Shown here: positions 10,444 to 19,643 of the stretch, in pieces
Numbering within the stretch: position 1 is the first letter of the stretch
Layout of the letters: each line of letters starts with the position of its first letter
Source of the DNA: Terriglobia bacterium
GTDB taxonomy: Bacteria; Acidobacteriota; Terriglobia; Terriglobales; Acidobacteriaceae
Assembly: GCA_020073395.1 (NCBI GenBank)
Contig: JAIQFF010000015.1
Coordinates: 1-64,000, forward strand
Reading direction: 5' to 3'
Length of the DNA: 64,000 nt
Made by a program: the position numbers and the translations under genes
Notes under the pieces: generated by a model
The model's input: the letters and a program-made list of their open reading frames with translations, nothing else
Told to the model about the DNA's origin: nothing
The model's database searches: none

Positions 10444-10834
10444 GACCCTCTTCTCCCTCGGCCAAGCATTTCTCAAGATTTGGAAGCACGATCCGGCCGC
10501 AGAATGGGCAGCGCGAAGGCCCCGACTCCCACCTAGAGTGGGCCGATTATAGGGACTCGCATCAGCGGGTCAATAATAGGAAAGTAGTAGTCGCTCTCGC
10601 CAAGCGAACCCCTGGGTCTCGGTCTTTCTTTGCGAACGTCGCGGCTTCTTTGCGTACTTTGCGGTTAGCTTTTGACCTCGCCGTAAGTCGGGAAAGTGGG
10701 GGGATCACCAGGGTATCTAGCACTTTTATATTATTGTGCTTCTAAATTCCGACGAATACCTTGACGCAACCGTGGTTCCCGCGACAAGGGGCTGAGGACG
10801 AATCAAAGCCGGCATAGAGCTGAACTCCCAACCG
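10444..10834. other. divergent intergenic region, no gene seen
   Basis: 391 bases between the divergent starts of the Oar-like gene and the amino acid permease. It must hold promoters in both directions. An AT-rich patch near 10723-10745 (ctagcacttttatattattg) is the likeliest promoter area. No coding signal or structured RNA was recognised. Confidence 0.4.
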
Positions 10835-12208
10835 ATGGCCACCGCGCCCACGATCACTCCCGCTTCCACACAAGGTTTGCGACGCGAACTCGGACTGGCC
10901 TCGACCACTTCAGCCGTAATCGGCGGCATCATCGCCGTCGGTATTTTTCTCACTCCCGCTGGCATGGCAAAAGCTCTGGGCTCCCCCATGTGGCTCTTGC
11001 TGGTCTGGCTGGTGATAGGGGCCATGACCCTGAGTGGCGCGCTTTGCTTTGGAGAACTTGCCGGCCGCTTCCCGCGCGCCGGCGGTGCTTACATCTATCT
11101 CAAAGAGTGCTACGGACGCCGCATCGCGTTCCTGTTCGGATGGATGTGCCTTCTGGTCATGGATCCCGCAATCACCGCCTCATTGGCCAGCGGCCTGGCG
11201 GGATACTTCGCCTACATCGTCCCCTTGCCTCCGCTGTTGATAAAGCTGGTGGGCATTGCAGCCATCTGGGCGTTGTGCCTCATGAACATCTTCAGCATTC
11301 GAATGAGTGCAGGATTCTTGCGCTGGACAACCTGGCTGAAACTCGGTCTCCTGGGTTTTCTGACGGTTTGGGCTTTTGCCTTCAGGCTGGGGTCGTGGTC
11401 GAACTTCGTGCCTTTTGTGGCGCAGCGTCCTGGATCTTTGCCCCTCGCGCCGGCGCTTGCCGTCGGGGTGGTAGGCGCGTTCTTTTCTTTTGGGGGATGG
11501 TGGGATGTCAGCAAGATTGCCGGTGAAGTGCGCGACCCCGGCCGCACTCTGCCCCGGGCTTTGCTGCTTGGTTTGCTGGCTGTGACGGTGGTTTACGTCG
11601 TAGTCAGCGCGGTCTTCTTGTATCTCGTTCCCCTCGAGAAGGTCACCTCCGACCAGACCTTTGTGGCTCAGGCGGGAGAAGTCTTGTTCGGACCAACCGG
11701 CGGTGTGGTGTTCGCGGCCATCGTCGTAATTTGCCTGGTGGGAAGTTTGTCCGCTCTTATCATCTCTGCGCCACGCGTTTACTACGCCATGGCTAACGAT
11801 GGCCTCTTTCTGCATGCCGTGGCCCGGACCCATCCTCGCTTCGGTACGCCTGCGAACGCCATCGCTATCCAGGGCTCTATCGCTTCCCTGCTCATTTTGT
11901 TAGGCAACTTTGAGCAGATCATTTCTTACGCCTTGTTCATCGTCGTCTTCTTCCTGGGGCTCACGGTGTCGGGATTATTTCTCCTTCGGTCCCGGCGGCA
12001 GGCGTCTGAATCTGTGATCCTGACTCCAGGGTATCCCGCCACCCCTCTCGCGTTCTTACTGCTGGTCGCGACCATGCTGGTCCTGGTTGCTGTGCGCACC
12101 CCGCGCGGGGCACTCCTGGGCGTGGTAGTGGTATTGGCAGGATTGCCGGTCTATGAAATTTTGCGGCGTCGAACGCCGTCAGTCGCGGGCGTGGAACCCA
12201 TCATTTAG
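10835..12208 (+). CDS. APC-superfamily amino acid permease
   Basis: A 457-residue inner membrane protein with about 12 hydrophobic segments. The first helix carries the family motif TTSAVIGGIIAVGIFLTPAG, where the unwound Gly-rich segment binds the amino acid backbone. The later FGELAGRFPRAGGAYIYL region and FFSFGGWWDVSKIAGEVRDP are typical of LAT/Y+L and related amino acid exchangers. The ribosome-binding site is weak, and the first ATG in frame is used. It is a monocistronic plus-strand gene. Substrate specificity (amino acid, polyamine or exchange) cannot be told. Confidence 0.85.
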   Translation: MATAPTITPASTQGLRRELGLASTTSAVIGGIIAVGIFLTPAGMAKALGSPMWLLLVWLVIGAMTLSGALCFGELAGRFPRAGGAYIYLKECYGRRIAFLFGWMCLLVMDPAITASLASGLAGYFAYIVPLPPLLIKLVGIAAIWALCLMNIFSIRMSAGFLRWTTWLKLGLLGFLTVWAFAFRLGSWSNFVPFVAQRPGSLPLAPALAVGVVGAFFSFGGWWDVSKIAGEVRDPGRTLPRALLLGLLAVTVVYVVVSAVFLYLVPLEKVTSDQTFVAQAGEVLFGPTGGVVFAAIVVICLVGSLSALIISAPRVYYAMANDGLFLHAVARTHPRFGTPANAIAIQGSIASLLILLGNFEQIISYALFIVVFFLGLTVSGLFLLRSRRQASESVILTPGYPATPLAFLLLVATMLVLVAVRTPRGALLGVVVVLAGLPVYEILRRRTPSVAGVEPII

Positions 12209-12601
12209 CCGATCGCGCAAAACTCTGCCTCCCAGTAGAGGCTTTGGCCTTCAATAGCACCTTTCGGACCAAGAGGAACTCGCTGCCCTAGGGATTGCGT
12301 CCCCCGTTTTCCACAGGTTTCTTAGGCCTCCTCTTCTCATCGGCAGCCATTAATTCTGGCCCTTGCAACGCAACGTATTGCTCGCGCCGACTTTCTGTCA
12401 CGGCTAAGGCTAAGAAACGTATTGCCCTGAATGCGGCTGTGCATCGGGCTTTTGCCCTGTCACGGTGCATATCGCAGACCGCCGGCGACGCTTCAGATGA
12501 AAAATGTTTCACAGCTTGTCTAGACACCAGACAGGTGTACAATCGACGCCCCTTTTGAATTTCATAAAGGAGATCGTGGCTCGAACGCAAGGAGTTTTGT
12601 A
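12209..12601. other. intergenic region carrying the S53 peptidase promoter
   Basis: 393 bases between the permease stop and the peptidase start. Apart from the promoter at 12516-12543, no gene or RNA was recognised; the short frames in it lack codon character. Confidence 0.4.
12516..12543 (+). promoter_or_regulatory. sigma-70-type promoter with nested palindromes
   Basis: TTGTCT (12516-12521) and TACAAT (12538-12543) are separated by 16 bases, a good housekeeping promoter 59 bases before the peptidase start. A perfect 10-bp palindrome TGTCTAGACA (12517-12526) covers the -35 box. A second inverted repeat, ACACC-AGACA-GGTGT (12524-12538), fills the spacer, an arrangement expected for a repressor operator. 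Confidence 0.6.
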
Positions 12602-14119
12602 ATGAACTCGCGGAGTGTCCCCATTTTGCTGTTAGTCGTCGCCCTAGCCCTCACCTCCATTCCAGCCGCTGCTGCCAATACGCTCCAGGTTGCCCGTGCG
12701 CACCGTGGCGCGTCACCGTTTACCGTAAGAGGACCGAAAGCCATTCCGTCTGGTAACACTGTGGGCACGAATTCTGACATCTTCACATGCCAGGTAGGTC
12801 TGACACCGCCCTTTGTCTGTTACGACCCTTATCAGATGCGGCATGCCTATAAGATCGACACGCTCATCAACGCCGGCTTTACCGGCAAAGGAAAGACGAT
12901 CGTCGTTGTTGACGCCTTCCAATCTCCGAACATTGTGGATCAACTGAACGTCTTCGATGAAACTTTCGATCTGCCGGGCCTGAACGGGCTTGGAGCGCCG
13001 CGTGATCCCAGTCTCGGCACCTTTAAACAGATCGCTCCGGACGGGCTGACCGATTTTGATTCGAACGATGGCAACATGATCAACTGGGCTGGGGAAATCT
13101 CGTTGGACGTGGAGTGGGCGCATGCCATCGCACCCGGTGCGAACATCACGCTGGTTCTGGCCAAAACGAACGACGATGCCGACATCTTGAGCGCCACCCA
13201 ATATGCCGTGGACCACAATCTCGGCGACGTCATTTCCCAGAGCTTCGGCGAGAATGAGAGCTGTGTCGATTCCAACCTGCTGACGGCGCAGCATAAGCTG
13301 TTTGTGAAAGCAACACTCAAGCACATTACTCTCATTGCTTCTTCGGGCGACGATGGAGCAGCCCAGGCAACCTGCGATGGCACATCCTTCGTTCGGGCAG
13401 CCTCATCGCCCGCCAGCGATCCCCTGGTCACCGCCGTGGGTGGCACCGAACTCCACGCCGCCGATTACTGCCTGCTGGTCCTCGGCTGCGATCCCACTGC
13501 GAATCCGGCACCTGGAACCTACCAGGGCGAAATTGTCTGGAACGAAGAGGACTTGGGTTTCGGTGCAACCGGCGGGGGCTTCAGCGTCTTGTATCGAGCG
13601 CCGTTTTATCAACTGGGCAGCGTCCCCTTTCGAAAGGGGAGGGGCGTCCCCGACGTGGCATACGACGCGGCCGTGGCCCATGGTGTCCTGACCTATCTTG
13701 ATATTCCTGGCATCGACCCCGGTATCTATCTCTTTGGCGGCACCAGCGCCGGCTCGCCGCAGTGGGCAGGTATTGTTGCCATTGCCGGCCAGAAAGCCAA
13801 ACGGAGTCTGGGCTTCATCAACGGAACTCTCTACCTGTTCAGCGCGTTCCCAAAGGCCTATTCTGCGCTGTTCAACGATGTAACCAGCGGCGATAACTCG
13901 ATCCTCGAAGAGGATGCCGACGGCAAACCGGTGCTGATTAGGGGCTTCAATGCAGGAACGAAGTGGGACGCCACCACCGGCCTGGGCTCCCCCAAAGCCG
14001 ATCAAGTGGTCAATTTCCTGACCTTGTTTACTTCAGACAGTGATGCCCATCAGGCGATGAACAACTCGGGCCCGAGTGGAAGCCGCCGCTCTGGCCATCA
14101 CAGAGTACGCAACCACTAA
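12602..14119 (+). CDS. exported S53 family serine-carboxyl peptidase (sedolisin/kumamolisin-like)
   Basis: 505 residues with a Sec signal peptide ending near PAAAANT (residue ~26). The S53 catalytic residues are visible: Glu165 and Asp169 in GEISLDVEWAHAIAPGA, an Asp in SSGDDGA (~250) for the oxyanion hole, and the nucleophile Ser382 in GGTSAGSPQWAG. The C-terminal Ca-binding region FNDVTSGDN and WDATTGLGSP is also present. These enzymes are subtilisin-fold endopeptidases active at acid pH. The usual ~150-residue inhibitory prodomain is absent: only about 45 residues lie between signal peptide and the CYDPYQMRHAYKID start of the catalytic domain. The last ~25 residues are a Ser/Gly/His/Arg-rich tail. 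Confidence 0.88.
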   Translation: MNSRSVPILLLVVALALTSIPAAAANTLQVARAHRGASPFTVRGPKAIPSGNTVGTNSDIFTCQVGLTPPFVCYDPYQMRHAYKIDTLINAGFTGKGKTIVVVDAFQSPNIVDQLNVFDETFDLPGLNGLGAPRDPSLGTFKQIAPDGLTDFDSNDGNMINWAGEISLDVEWAHAIAPGANITLVLAKTNDDADILSATQYAVDHNLGDVISQSFGENESCVDSNLLTAQHKLFVKATLKHITLIASSGDDGAAQATCDGTSFVRAASSPASDPLVTAVGGTELHAADYCLLVLGCDPTANPAPGTYQGEIVWNEEDLGFGATGGGFSVLYRAPFYQLGSVPFRKGRGVPDVAYDAAVAHGVLTYLDIPGIDPGIYLFGGTSAGSPQWAGIVAIAGQKAKRSLGFINGTLYLFSAFPKAYSALFNDVTSGDNSILEEDADGKPVLIRGFNAGTKWDATTGLGSPKADQVVNFLTLFTSDSDAHQAMNNSGPSGSRRSGHHRVRNH

Positions 14120-14146
14120 CCGGTCCGAATATCGGGCTTAAAACAA

Positions 14147-14184
14147 ATACCGGACATCGATGGACAACATCGGATGTCCGGTAT
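14147..14184. terminator. strong stem-loop between convergent genes
   Basis: Perfect 12-bp arms at 14147-14158 and 14173-14184 enclose an inner CGATG/CATCG pairing. There is no long U-tract, but the position between the converging stops at 14119 and 14252 suggests bidirectional termination or mRNA 3' protection. Confidence 0.6.
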
Positions 14185-14251
14185 CTCAATTTGTGCATTA
14201 AATCTCGCTCCCATTCGGGCTCAGATCTTGAGCGTGTTGGAGGCAGTGCAG

Positions 14252-16462
14252 CTATCGCGGCAGAGCGAAGGCTACATACACCCCACCCGACGAGGACCTG
14301 GGATCTTTGCCCCCTCCTGCCGCTATCACCACAAACTGCCGCCCATTCACCTCGTAAGTGACGGGCGTTGCATTGCCCGCGAAGGGCAAGGTTGCTTCCC
14401 ACAGCAGTTCGCCCGTGGATTTATCGAAGGCGCGGAACTTTTTGTCGAAATTCGTTGCCCCAATGAATAGCAGACCACCCGCCGTCACAATCGGCCCGCC
14501 GTAGTTTTCCGCCCCTGTGTCGTTCAGTCCTTTTGCGGCCAGATCCGGGTACTGACCCAGGGGAATCTTCCATGCGTATTCGCCGGTGTTGAGATTGATG
14601 GCGTTCAGCGTGCCCCACGGCGGCAGCACGGCTGGATATCCCTCCGGATCCAGAAACTTGTGATATCCGGTGAAGCGATATTTCATGGGTACTGGAGGCG
14701 GCCCACCACTGCTGAGCTCTTTGCTCTCGCCACTCGTGAGGTACGTCACCAGGGCCGACAGGTTATCGTCCGACAGGTTGGGAAATCCCGGCATCCTTCC
14801 TTTTCCGGCCGTGATGGTGGCCGCAATCTGCGGGGGAGTGAGGCGATCTCCAATACCCACGAGCGAAGGTATGGCGGGAGGCGAACCCATCATCTTTTCG
14901 CCATGGCAGACGCCGCACTGGCTCAGGTAAATGCCCTGAGCGCTGTTCTCTCCGGTGTTGGGCGTCAGTGCGCCGGTCCAGGCCATTTCGTTCGAGTTCA
15001 CATAAATAATCCCCGTCTCCGGATCTACCGCCGGACCGCCCCATTCCGCTCCGCCATCGAAGCCGGGAAAGACCACCGTATCTTTTTCGACGCTGAAGGG
15101 AACGAATTGTCCCTCGCTTCGGAACTGACGAAATTTTTCCAGCGCCCACTGATGGGCCTCGGGGGTTCGGTTGGTAAGCAAGTTGTCCCTAAGAAGCTGC
15201 CGCGCGTAAGGCGCCGGGAGGTTGGGAAGCGGCTGTTCGGCGGCGGCAACTTCGCCGGGCACAGTGCTGGCAGGATACTTGTGATACTCGATCGGAAAGA
15301 GAGGAGTTCCGTTGCTTCGATCGAAGAGATAGACAAATCCCTGTTTCGTGGTCTGCGCCACCGCGTCAATGTCTTTTCCATCGCGCTTTATGGTGAGGAG
15401 CACGGGCGCGGCGGGAAAATCCCGGTCCCAAATATCATGACGAACTCCCTGAAAATGCCAGATTCTCTCTCCCGTCTGCGCGTTCAGGGCGATCAGGCAA
15501 TTGGCGAACAGGTCATCGCCAACCCGGTCCTCGCCGTAGAAGTCAGGCACAGCGGAACCGGTTGGAACGTAAACAATTCCACGCTTCGCATCGACGGCCA
15601 TGCCGGCCCAATTGTTGGCGGCGCCGGCAGTCTTCCATGCCTCCCGCGGCCAAGTGTCGTACCCGAACTCCCCTGGCCGAGGGATGGTATGAAACGACCA
15701 GCGCAGCTTTCCGGTTCGTACGTCGAAAGCGCGAATATTGCCCGGCGGGGCCGGCGTGGTTTCCGGATTGCGGCCGCCGACGATCAGCAAATCCCGGTAC
15801 ACGATCCCCGGGCTGGTGAGATCGACCGATTGCGAAGTGACGGGTTCGCGATCCAGGTTCTCGCGTAGATCAATTCGTCCGTGGTGTCCGAAGCTTTCGA
15901 TGGGACGGCCGGTGATCGCGTTCAGGGCGTAAACAAAGTTCATGACCCCAACCAGGATCCGTTTGTCCTTGTCCTCGGCCCAATACGCGAGTCCGCGGTC
16001 CGGTTGAGTCCCTTTTATGCCCGACTCAAACTTCCAGAACAGCTTGCCGGTTGCGGCATCCAGGGCGAAAACTTTCTGAGTGGGCGTGATCCCGTAGAGC
16101 ACGCCCTCGACGACAATTGGAGTGGTCTGCAGGCCTCCTTCCTCTTGTGAGTCAAAACTCCATGCCACCGCAAGGTGCTTTACGGTTTGTCGGTTGATCT
16201 GCGCCAGGGCAGAGTAATGATTGTTATCGGCCGTGCCGCCGTATGCGGGCCAGTCGCGCTGCTCCTGCGATGGGTCTCGGCGTACTCGCGCATTTCCGAC
16301 CGCCATTCCGGGCACCGATTTCTTGACCGTTCCCGCCCCACCCGCAGGCTTAGATTTTTTGGGTTGGTCGGCTAAGGCGAGCGAGGCCAACGCGACGACA
16401 ACTACTCCCGCCACAGTAAATCCAAGAACCTTGCTCCAAACCGCCGATCGAATTCCAATCAT
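14252..16462 (-). CDS. PQQ-dependent dehydrogenase with inserted cytochrome c site
   Basis: About 736 residues. A signal-like N-terminus (KVLGFTVAGVVVVALASLALA) precedes an eight-bladed quinoprotein propeller with repeated tryptophan-docking motifs (for example ALDAATGKLFWKFESG, AFDKSTGELLWEATLP). A haem c site C516-G-V-C519-H520 lies between propeller blades, so this is a quinohaemoprotein that could pass electrons to a periplasmic cytochrome. The DWPAYGGTADNNHYSALAQI start resembles pyrroloquinoline quinone glucose/alcohol dehydrogenases, and the C-terminal GGGKDPRSSSGG loop is glucose-dehydrogenase-like. The ATG at 16462 follows AGGGAA. It is near, but divergent from, the sugar oxidation cluster at 17.9 kb. 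Substrate uncertain: sugar or alcohol. Confidence 0.85.
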   Translation of the reverse strand: MIGIRSAVWSKVLGFTVAGVVVVALASLALADQPKKSKPAGGAGTVKKSVPGMAVGNARVRRDPSQEQRDWPAYGGTADNNHYSALAQINRQTVKHLAVAWSFDSQEEGGLQTTPIVVEGVLYGITPTQKVFALDAATGKLFWKFESGIKGTQPDRGLAYWAEDKDKRILVGVMNFVYALNAITGRPIESFGHHGRIDLRENLDREPVTSQSVDLTSPGIVYRDLLIVGGRNPETTPAPPGNIRAFDVRTGKLRWSFHTIPRPGEFGYDTWPREAWKTAGAANNWAGMAVDAKRGIVYVPTGSAVPDFYGEDRVGDDLFANCLIALNAQTGERIWHFQGVRHDIWDRDFPAAPVLLTIKRDGKDIDAVAQTTKQGFVYLFDRSNGTPLFPIEYHKYPASTVPGEVAAAEQPLPNLPAPYARQLLRDNLLTNRTPEAHQWALEKFRQFRSEGQFVPFSVEKDTVVFPGFDGGAEWGGPAVDPETGIIYVNSNEMAWTGALTPNTGENSAQGIYLSQCGVCHGEKMMGSPPAIPSLVGIGDRLTPPQIAATITAGKGRMPGFPNLSDDNLSALVTYLTSGESKELSSGGPPPVPMKYRFTGYHKFLDPEGYPAVLPPWGTLNAINLNTGEYAWKIPLGQYPDLAAKGLNDTGAENYGGPIVTAGGLLFIGATNFDKKFRAFDKSTGELLWEATLPFAGNATPVTYEVNGRQFVVIAAGGGKDPRSSSGGVYVAFALPR

Positions 16463-16867
16463 CAATTGTTCCCTATTTGCCGGCAGGCGAATATCTAGTT
16501 AGTCAAGACCTGGTCGAGTAACTGCCCTACCGCACGTTCGGCCTCAAGAATCGAGCATCGATGGTCCATGATTCCGGCCAGATCTGTATTTCCGCCGTAG
16601 CCGGTCCAGTCGTCCCCTTCGCCGAGAAGTTGCAGGGGGGGTAACGGAGGACATTAACAAACCGCCTGAGGCGAGCAGGGTGGAGTTAAGAAAATCCCGC
16701 CGGGAGATGGGCCGGTCCATGCCAAGAGACTTGTCTTCCTGGCGGGACTGTTTTCAGCAGCAGGCATTCGTCATCTCTTTACCATGGAGGAAGAACAGAA
16801 TAGTGCGCTGGCGATCTTCAGGTCAAAAGAAATGGGATGCTATCATGGCCGCTCTGCCGGAGGCCGA
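16463..16867. other. divergent intergenic region, no gene seen
   Basis: 405 bases between the divergent PQQ dehydrogenase and Nif3-like genes. Short frames run into the Nif3-like gene from here, but they have no ribosome-binding site. No RNA structure was recognised. Confidence 0.35.
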
Positions 16868-17761
16868 ATGTCCATTACCAGGACAGGTATCAGATCGACG
16901 ACCGTCGCATTGACAACCATCGCTTTGCTGGCCAGTGCCGCATCGGCTCGGGACCAGCGCTTGACTGCTCGCGAGGTGATTGCCCGCATTCAGCAGCAGG
17001 TCGGAGTTCCCTGGCAGAGCGACACGGTGGACACTTTCAAAGCCGGCAATCCTGACATCCCTGTAACCGGCATCGCAGTGACCATGATGGCCACCCTCGA
17101 TGTGCTGCAGCGTGCCGCTGCCGCCGGCGATAATCTGATCATCACTCACGAACCGACTTTCTTCGACCACCTAGACACTGCCGATCAGTTGCCCGAGAAA
17201 GACAACGACCCGGTGCTGACGGAAAAGCGGCAGTTTATCGAGAAACATGGCCTGGTGATCTGGCGTTTCCACGACCACTGGCACGCGCGCACTCCTGACG
17301 GCATCGAGACCGGCATGGTTCATGCCTTGGGGTGGGAGAAGTTTGAGGATTCGACCAATCAGTATTTGTTCAATATTCCGGAAACCTCGCTCGAAAAGCT
17401 GGCCTCCGAGATCAAGCACAAGCTTGGAATACATGTCGTCCGGGTCGTCGGTGATCCTGCCTTACACATAACCAGGCTGGCGTTCGCACCCGGAGCTGCT
17501 GGATTTACCAACCACGCCAAAGCGCTGGAGATGACGGGGGTGCAGGCCCTGGTAATCGGCGAAGCGCGGGAATGGGAGACGGTGGAATATGTCGCGGACG
17601 CGGCCAGCGAGGGCAAACAGAAATCGCTGATCATCCTCGGCCACATCCCCTCGGAGCAGGCCGGCATGGAAGAATGTACGCGCTGGTTGAAGACATTCGT
17701 GACCGAGGTCCCCATCCAATTCGTCCCAGCGCGCGAGCCCTTCTGGAGCCCGAATCCTTAG
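16868..17761 (+). CDS. exported Nif3/DUF34-like protein
   Basis: 297 residues from the ATG at 16868, with GGAGG just upstream. The first ~25 residues (RTGIRSTTVALTTIALLASAASA) form a signal peptide ending in an AxA cleavage site. The rest matches the Nif3-like dinuclear metal family: TGIAVTMMATLDVLQRAAA, then LIITHEPTFFDH with the metal-binding His, and near the C-terminus EAREWETVEYV and ILGHIPSEQAGMEE. Nif3 proteins are normally cytosolic and of poorly defined function (GTP cyclohydrolase I-like fold), so a secreted form is unusual. It stands 115 bases before the GMC gene and could belong to that operon. Confidence 0.8.
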   Translation: MSITRTGIRSTTVALTTIALLASAASARDQRLTAREVIARIQQQVGVPWQSDTVDTFKAGNPDIPVTGIAVTMMATLDVLQRAAAAGDNLIITHEPTFFDHLDTADQLPEKDNDPVLTEKRQFIEKHGLVIWRFHDHWHARTPDGIETGMVHALGWEKFEDSTNQYLFNIPETSLEKLASEIKHKLGIHVVRVVGDPALHITRLAFAPGAAGFTNHAKALEMTGVQALVIGEAREWETVEYVADAASEGKQKSLIILGHIPSEQAGMEECTRWLKTFVTEVPIQFVPAREPFWSPNP

Positions 17762-17876
17762 CCGGTAAAGTGGTAACGACCTCAGATTTCGCTCGAAACC
17801 GATCGCCGCGATTGTTATAGTCTTGAGTTCTGCAAACGCCAGCCAAGTCCACACAGATGGACAGAAAGCCTTCTCG

Positions 17877-19634
17877 ATGGCAGAGTCCGAAATCGATCTG
17901 AACAAAACCTATGATGCGGTCGTGGTGGGATCAGGCGCCGCAGGCGGAATGGCAGCGCATGTCCTGACCAGCCGTGGCTTGCAGGTCCTGATGCTCGAGG
18001 CGGGAAAGAAACTTCCGATCGAGCAGGAATTGCGGTCGATGGAATGGCCTTACAACAATCCCCATCGGGGAGAGCTCCCGCCCGACCGCCATGCTCTCAC
18101 CTTCAATGAATACACCATCCGCAATCCCCCCTACGGTCCGGGTTTTGAGAAATCCAAACATCTCCACAGCTATATTGGCAGCTCCGATTACGTAAAGAAC
18201 ATCGTGGTGGATGAGCGGGAGAATCCCTTCACCGGCACTAATTACGCGTGGGTGCGGGCGCGCTGCCTGGGCGGAAAAACAAACATCTGGGGGCGTCTGG
18301 CGCTCCGCCTCTCCGATTACGATTTCAAGGCCAAGAGCCGCGATGGCTTCGGCGAAGATTGGCCCATCAGTTACAGCGACCTCGCCCCTTACTACGACAA
18401 AGTGGACTTATACCTCGGCATCACCGGCGTGAAGGAAAACCTGCCCCATCTTCCCGACAGCATATTTCAGCGTCCCACAAGATTGAACTGCGCTGAGGTC
18501 ACGCTGAAGCAAAGCCTGCAGAAAATGGGCCGGGTCCTTACCCCGTATCGTGCCGGTGTCACCACCGACGGACTGAAGCACAACAAGTATCGCAGCCGAT
18601 GCTGGGGACGCGGCGCCTGTGAACGCAAAGGCGGGTGCGACATTCATGCCGCATTTGACTCGCCCACCGGCCTGATTTATCCCGCCGCGGATACGGGCAA
18701 CCTGACGCTGCGCACCAACGCGGTGGTCCGCGAAGTCACGGTCGATCCCCAGACTGGCAAGGCCAGCGGCGTGCACTTCATCGACTCGCAGACCATGAAG
18801 GACTACACCGTCCGGGGCAAGGTGGTCATCGTAGCGGCTTCGACCTTGGAGTCCGCTCGCCTTCTCCTGCTCTCGAAATCGCGCCTCTATCCTAATGGAT
18901 TGGCCAACTCCAGCGGCCATGTCGGTCACAATTTCTGCGAACATATTATGGGACCCGGCGTCACCGGCCAGGTGCAGAACCTTGTAGGCAAGCCGTCCAC
19001 GCTCGATGACGGCCGTCCTGGAGGCTTTTACCTGACCCGGTTTCGGAATCTTACGGAAAAACATCCCAAGTTCATCCGTGGCTACGGATTTGAAGGTGGA
19101 AGCGGAGCCCGAATGTTTCCGCAGGGGACGGATGCGCACGGCTTCGGCGCCTCCTTCAAAGAGGAGGTTCGCCAGAACCAAGGCTCCTACATCGGCATGG
19201 GCGCATTCGGTGAAGTCCTGGCGCGCTACGAAAACTATGTCGATCTCGATCCTGTGGTGAAAGACAAGTGGGGCATTCCCGCTTTGCGTTTCCACTACAA
19301 ATTTGGCGACAACGAACACCGCATGGCCGAGGACATGAAGGAAACCGCCCAGGAGATGTTCGAGGCCGCGGGCTTCAAGATCACGCACGTGAGCAACCGC
19401 GTCTTGACCGAAGGCTGGTCTATCCATGAACTCGGCACCGCGCGCATGGGTAACGACCCGAAAACTTCTGTCCTGAATCAATTTCAGCAGTCCCATGACG
19501 TCAAGAACCTGTTCGTGGTGGATGGCAGCGCTTTCGTAAACGCCAGTTGCCAGAATCCCACCTGGACCATCATGGCGTTGTGCTGGCGCTCCTGTGACTA
19601 TCTCGCCGACGAATTCGGCAAAGGCAATCTCTAG
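17877..19634 (+). CDS. GMC-family FAD-dependent sugar oxidoreductase
   Basis: About 585 residues. The N-terminal Rossmann motif DAVVVGSGAAGGMAAHVL binds FAD, and MLEAGKKL supplies the ribose-binding acid. The C-terminal domain carries the active-site His in HELGTARMG and the Asn in NPTWTIMALCWRS. This class (gluconate 2-dehydrogenase/sorbitol dehydrogenase/sugar 3-dehydrogenase large subunit) works with the small Tat-exported subunit encoded directly downstream. It has no signal of its own and would be exported as a complex with it. The frame is open to a TTG at 17823; the ATG at 17877 is preferred. It leads a five-gene plus-strand run with gaps of 9 to 39 bases. Confidence 0.87.
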   Translation: MAESEIDLNKTYDAVVVGSGAAGGMAAHVLTSRGLQVLMLEAGKKLPIEQELRSMEWPYNNPHRGELPPDRHALTFNEYTIRNPPYGPGFEKSKHLHSYIGSSDYVKNIVVDERENPFTGTNYAWVRARCLGGKTNIWGRLALRLSDYDFKAKSRDGFGEDWPISYSDLAPYYDKVDLYLGITGVKENLPHLPDSIFQRPTRLNCAEVTLKQSLQKMGRVLTPYRAGVTTDGLKHNKYRSRCWGRGACERKGGCDIHAAFDSPTGLIYPAADTGNLTLRTNAVVREVTVDPQTGKASGVHFIDSQTMKDYTVRGKVVIVAASTLESARLLLLSKSRLYPNGLANSSGHVGHNFCEHIMGPGVTGQVQNLVGKPSTLDDGRPGGFYLTRFRNLTEKHPKFIRGYGFEGGSGARMFPQGTDAHGFGASFKEEVRQNQGSYIGMGAFGEVLARYENYVDLDPVVKDKWGIPALRFHYKFGDNEHRMAEDMKETAQEMFEAAGFKITHVSNRVLTEGWSIHELGTARMGNDPKTSVLNQFQQSHDVKNLFVVDGSAFVNASCQNPTWTIMALCWRSCDYLADEFGKGNL

Positions 19635-19643
19635 GGAGAGGTA

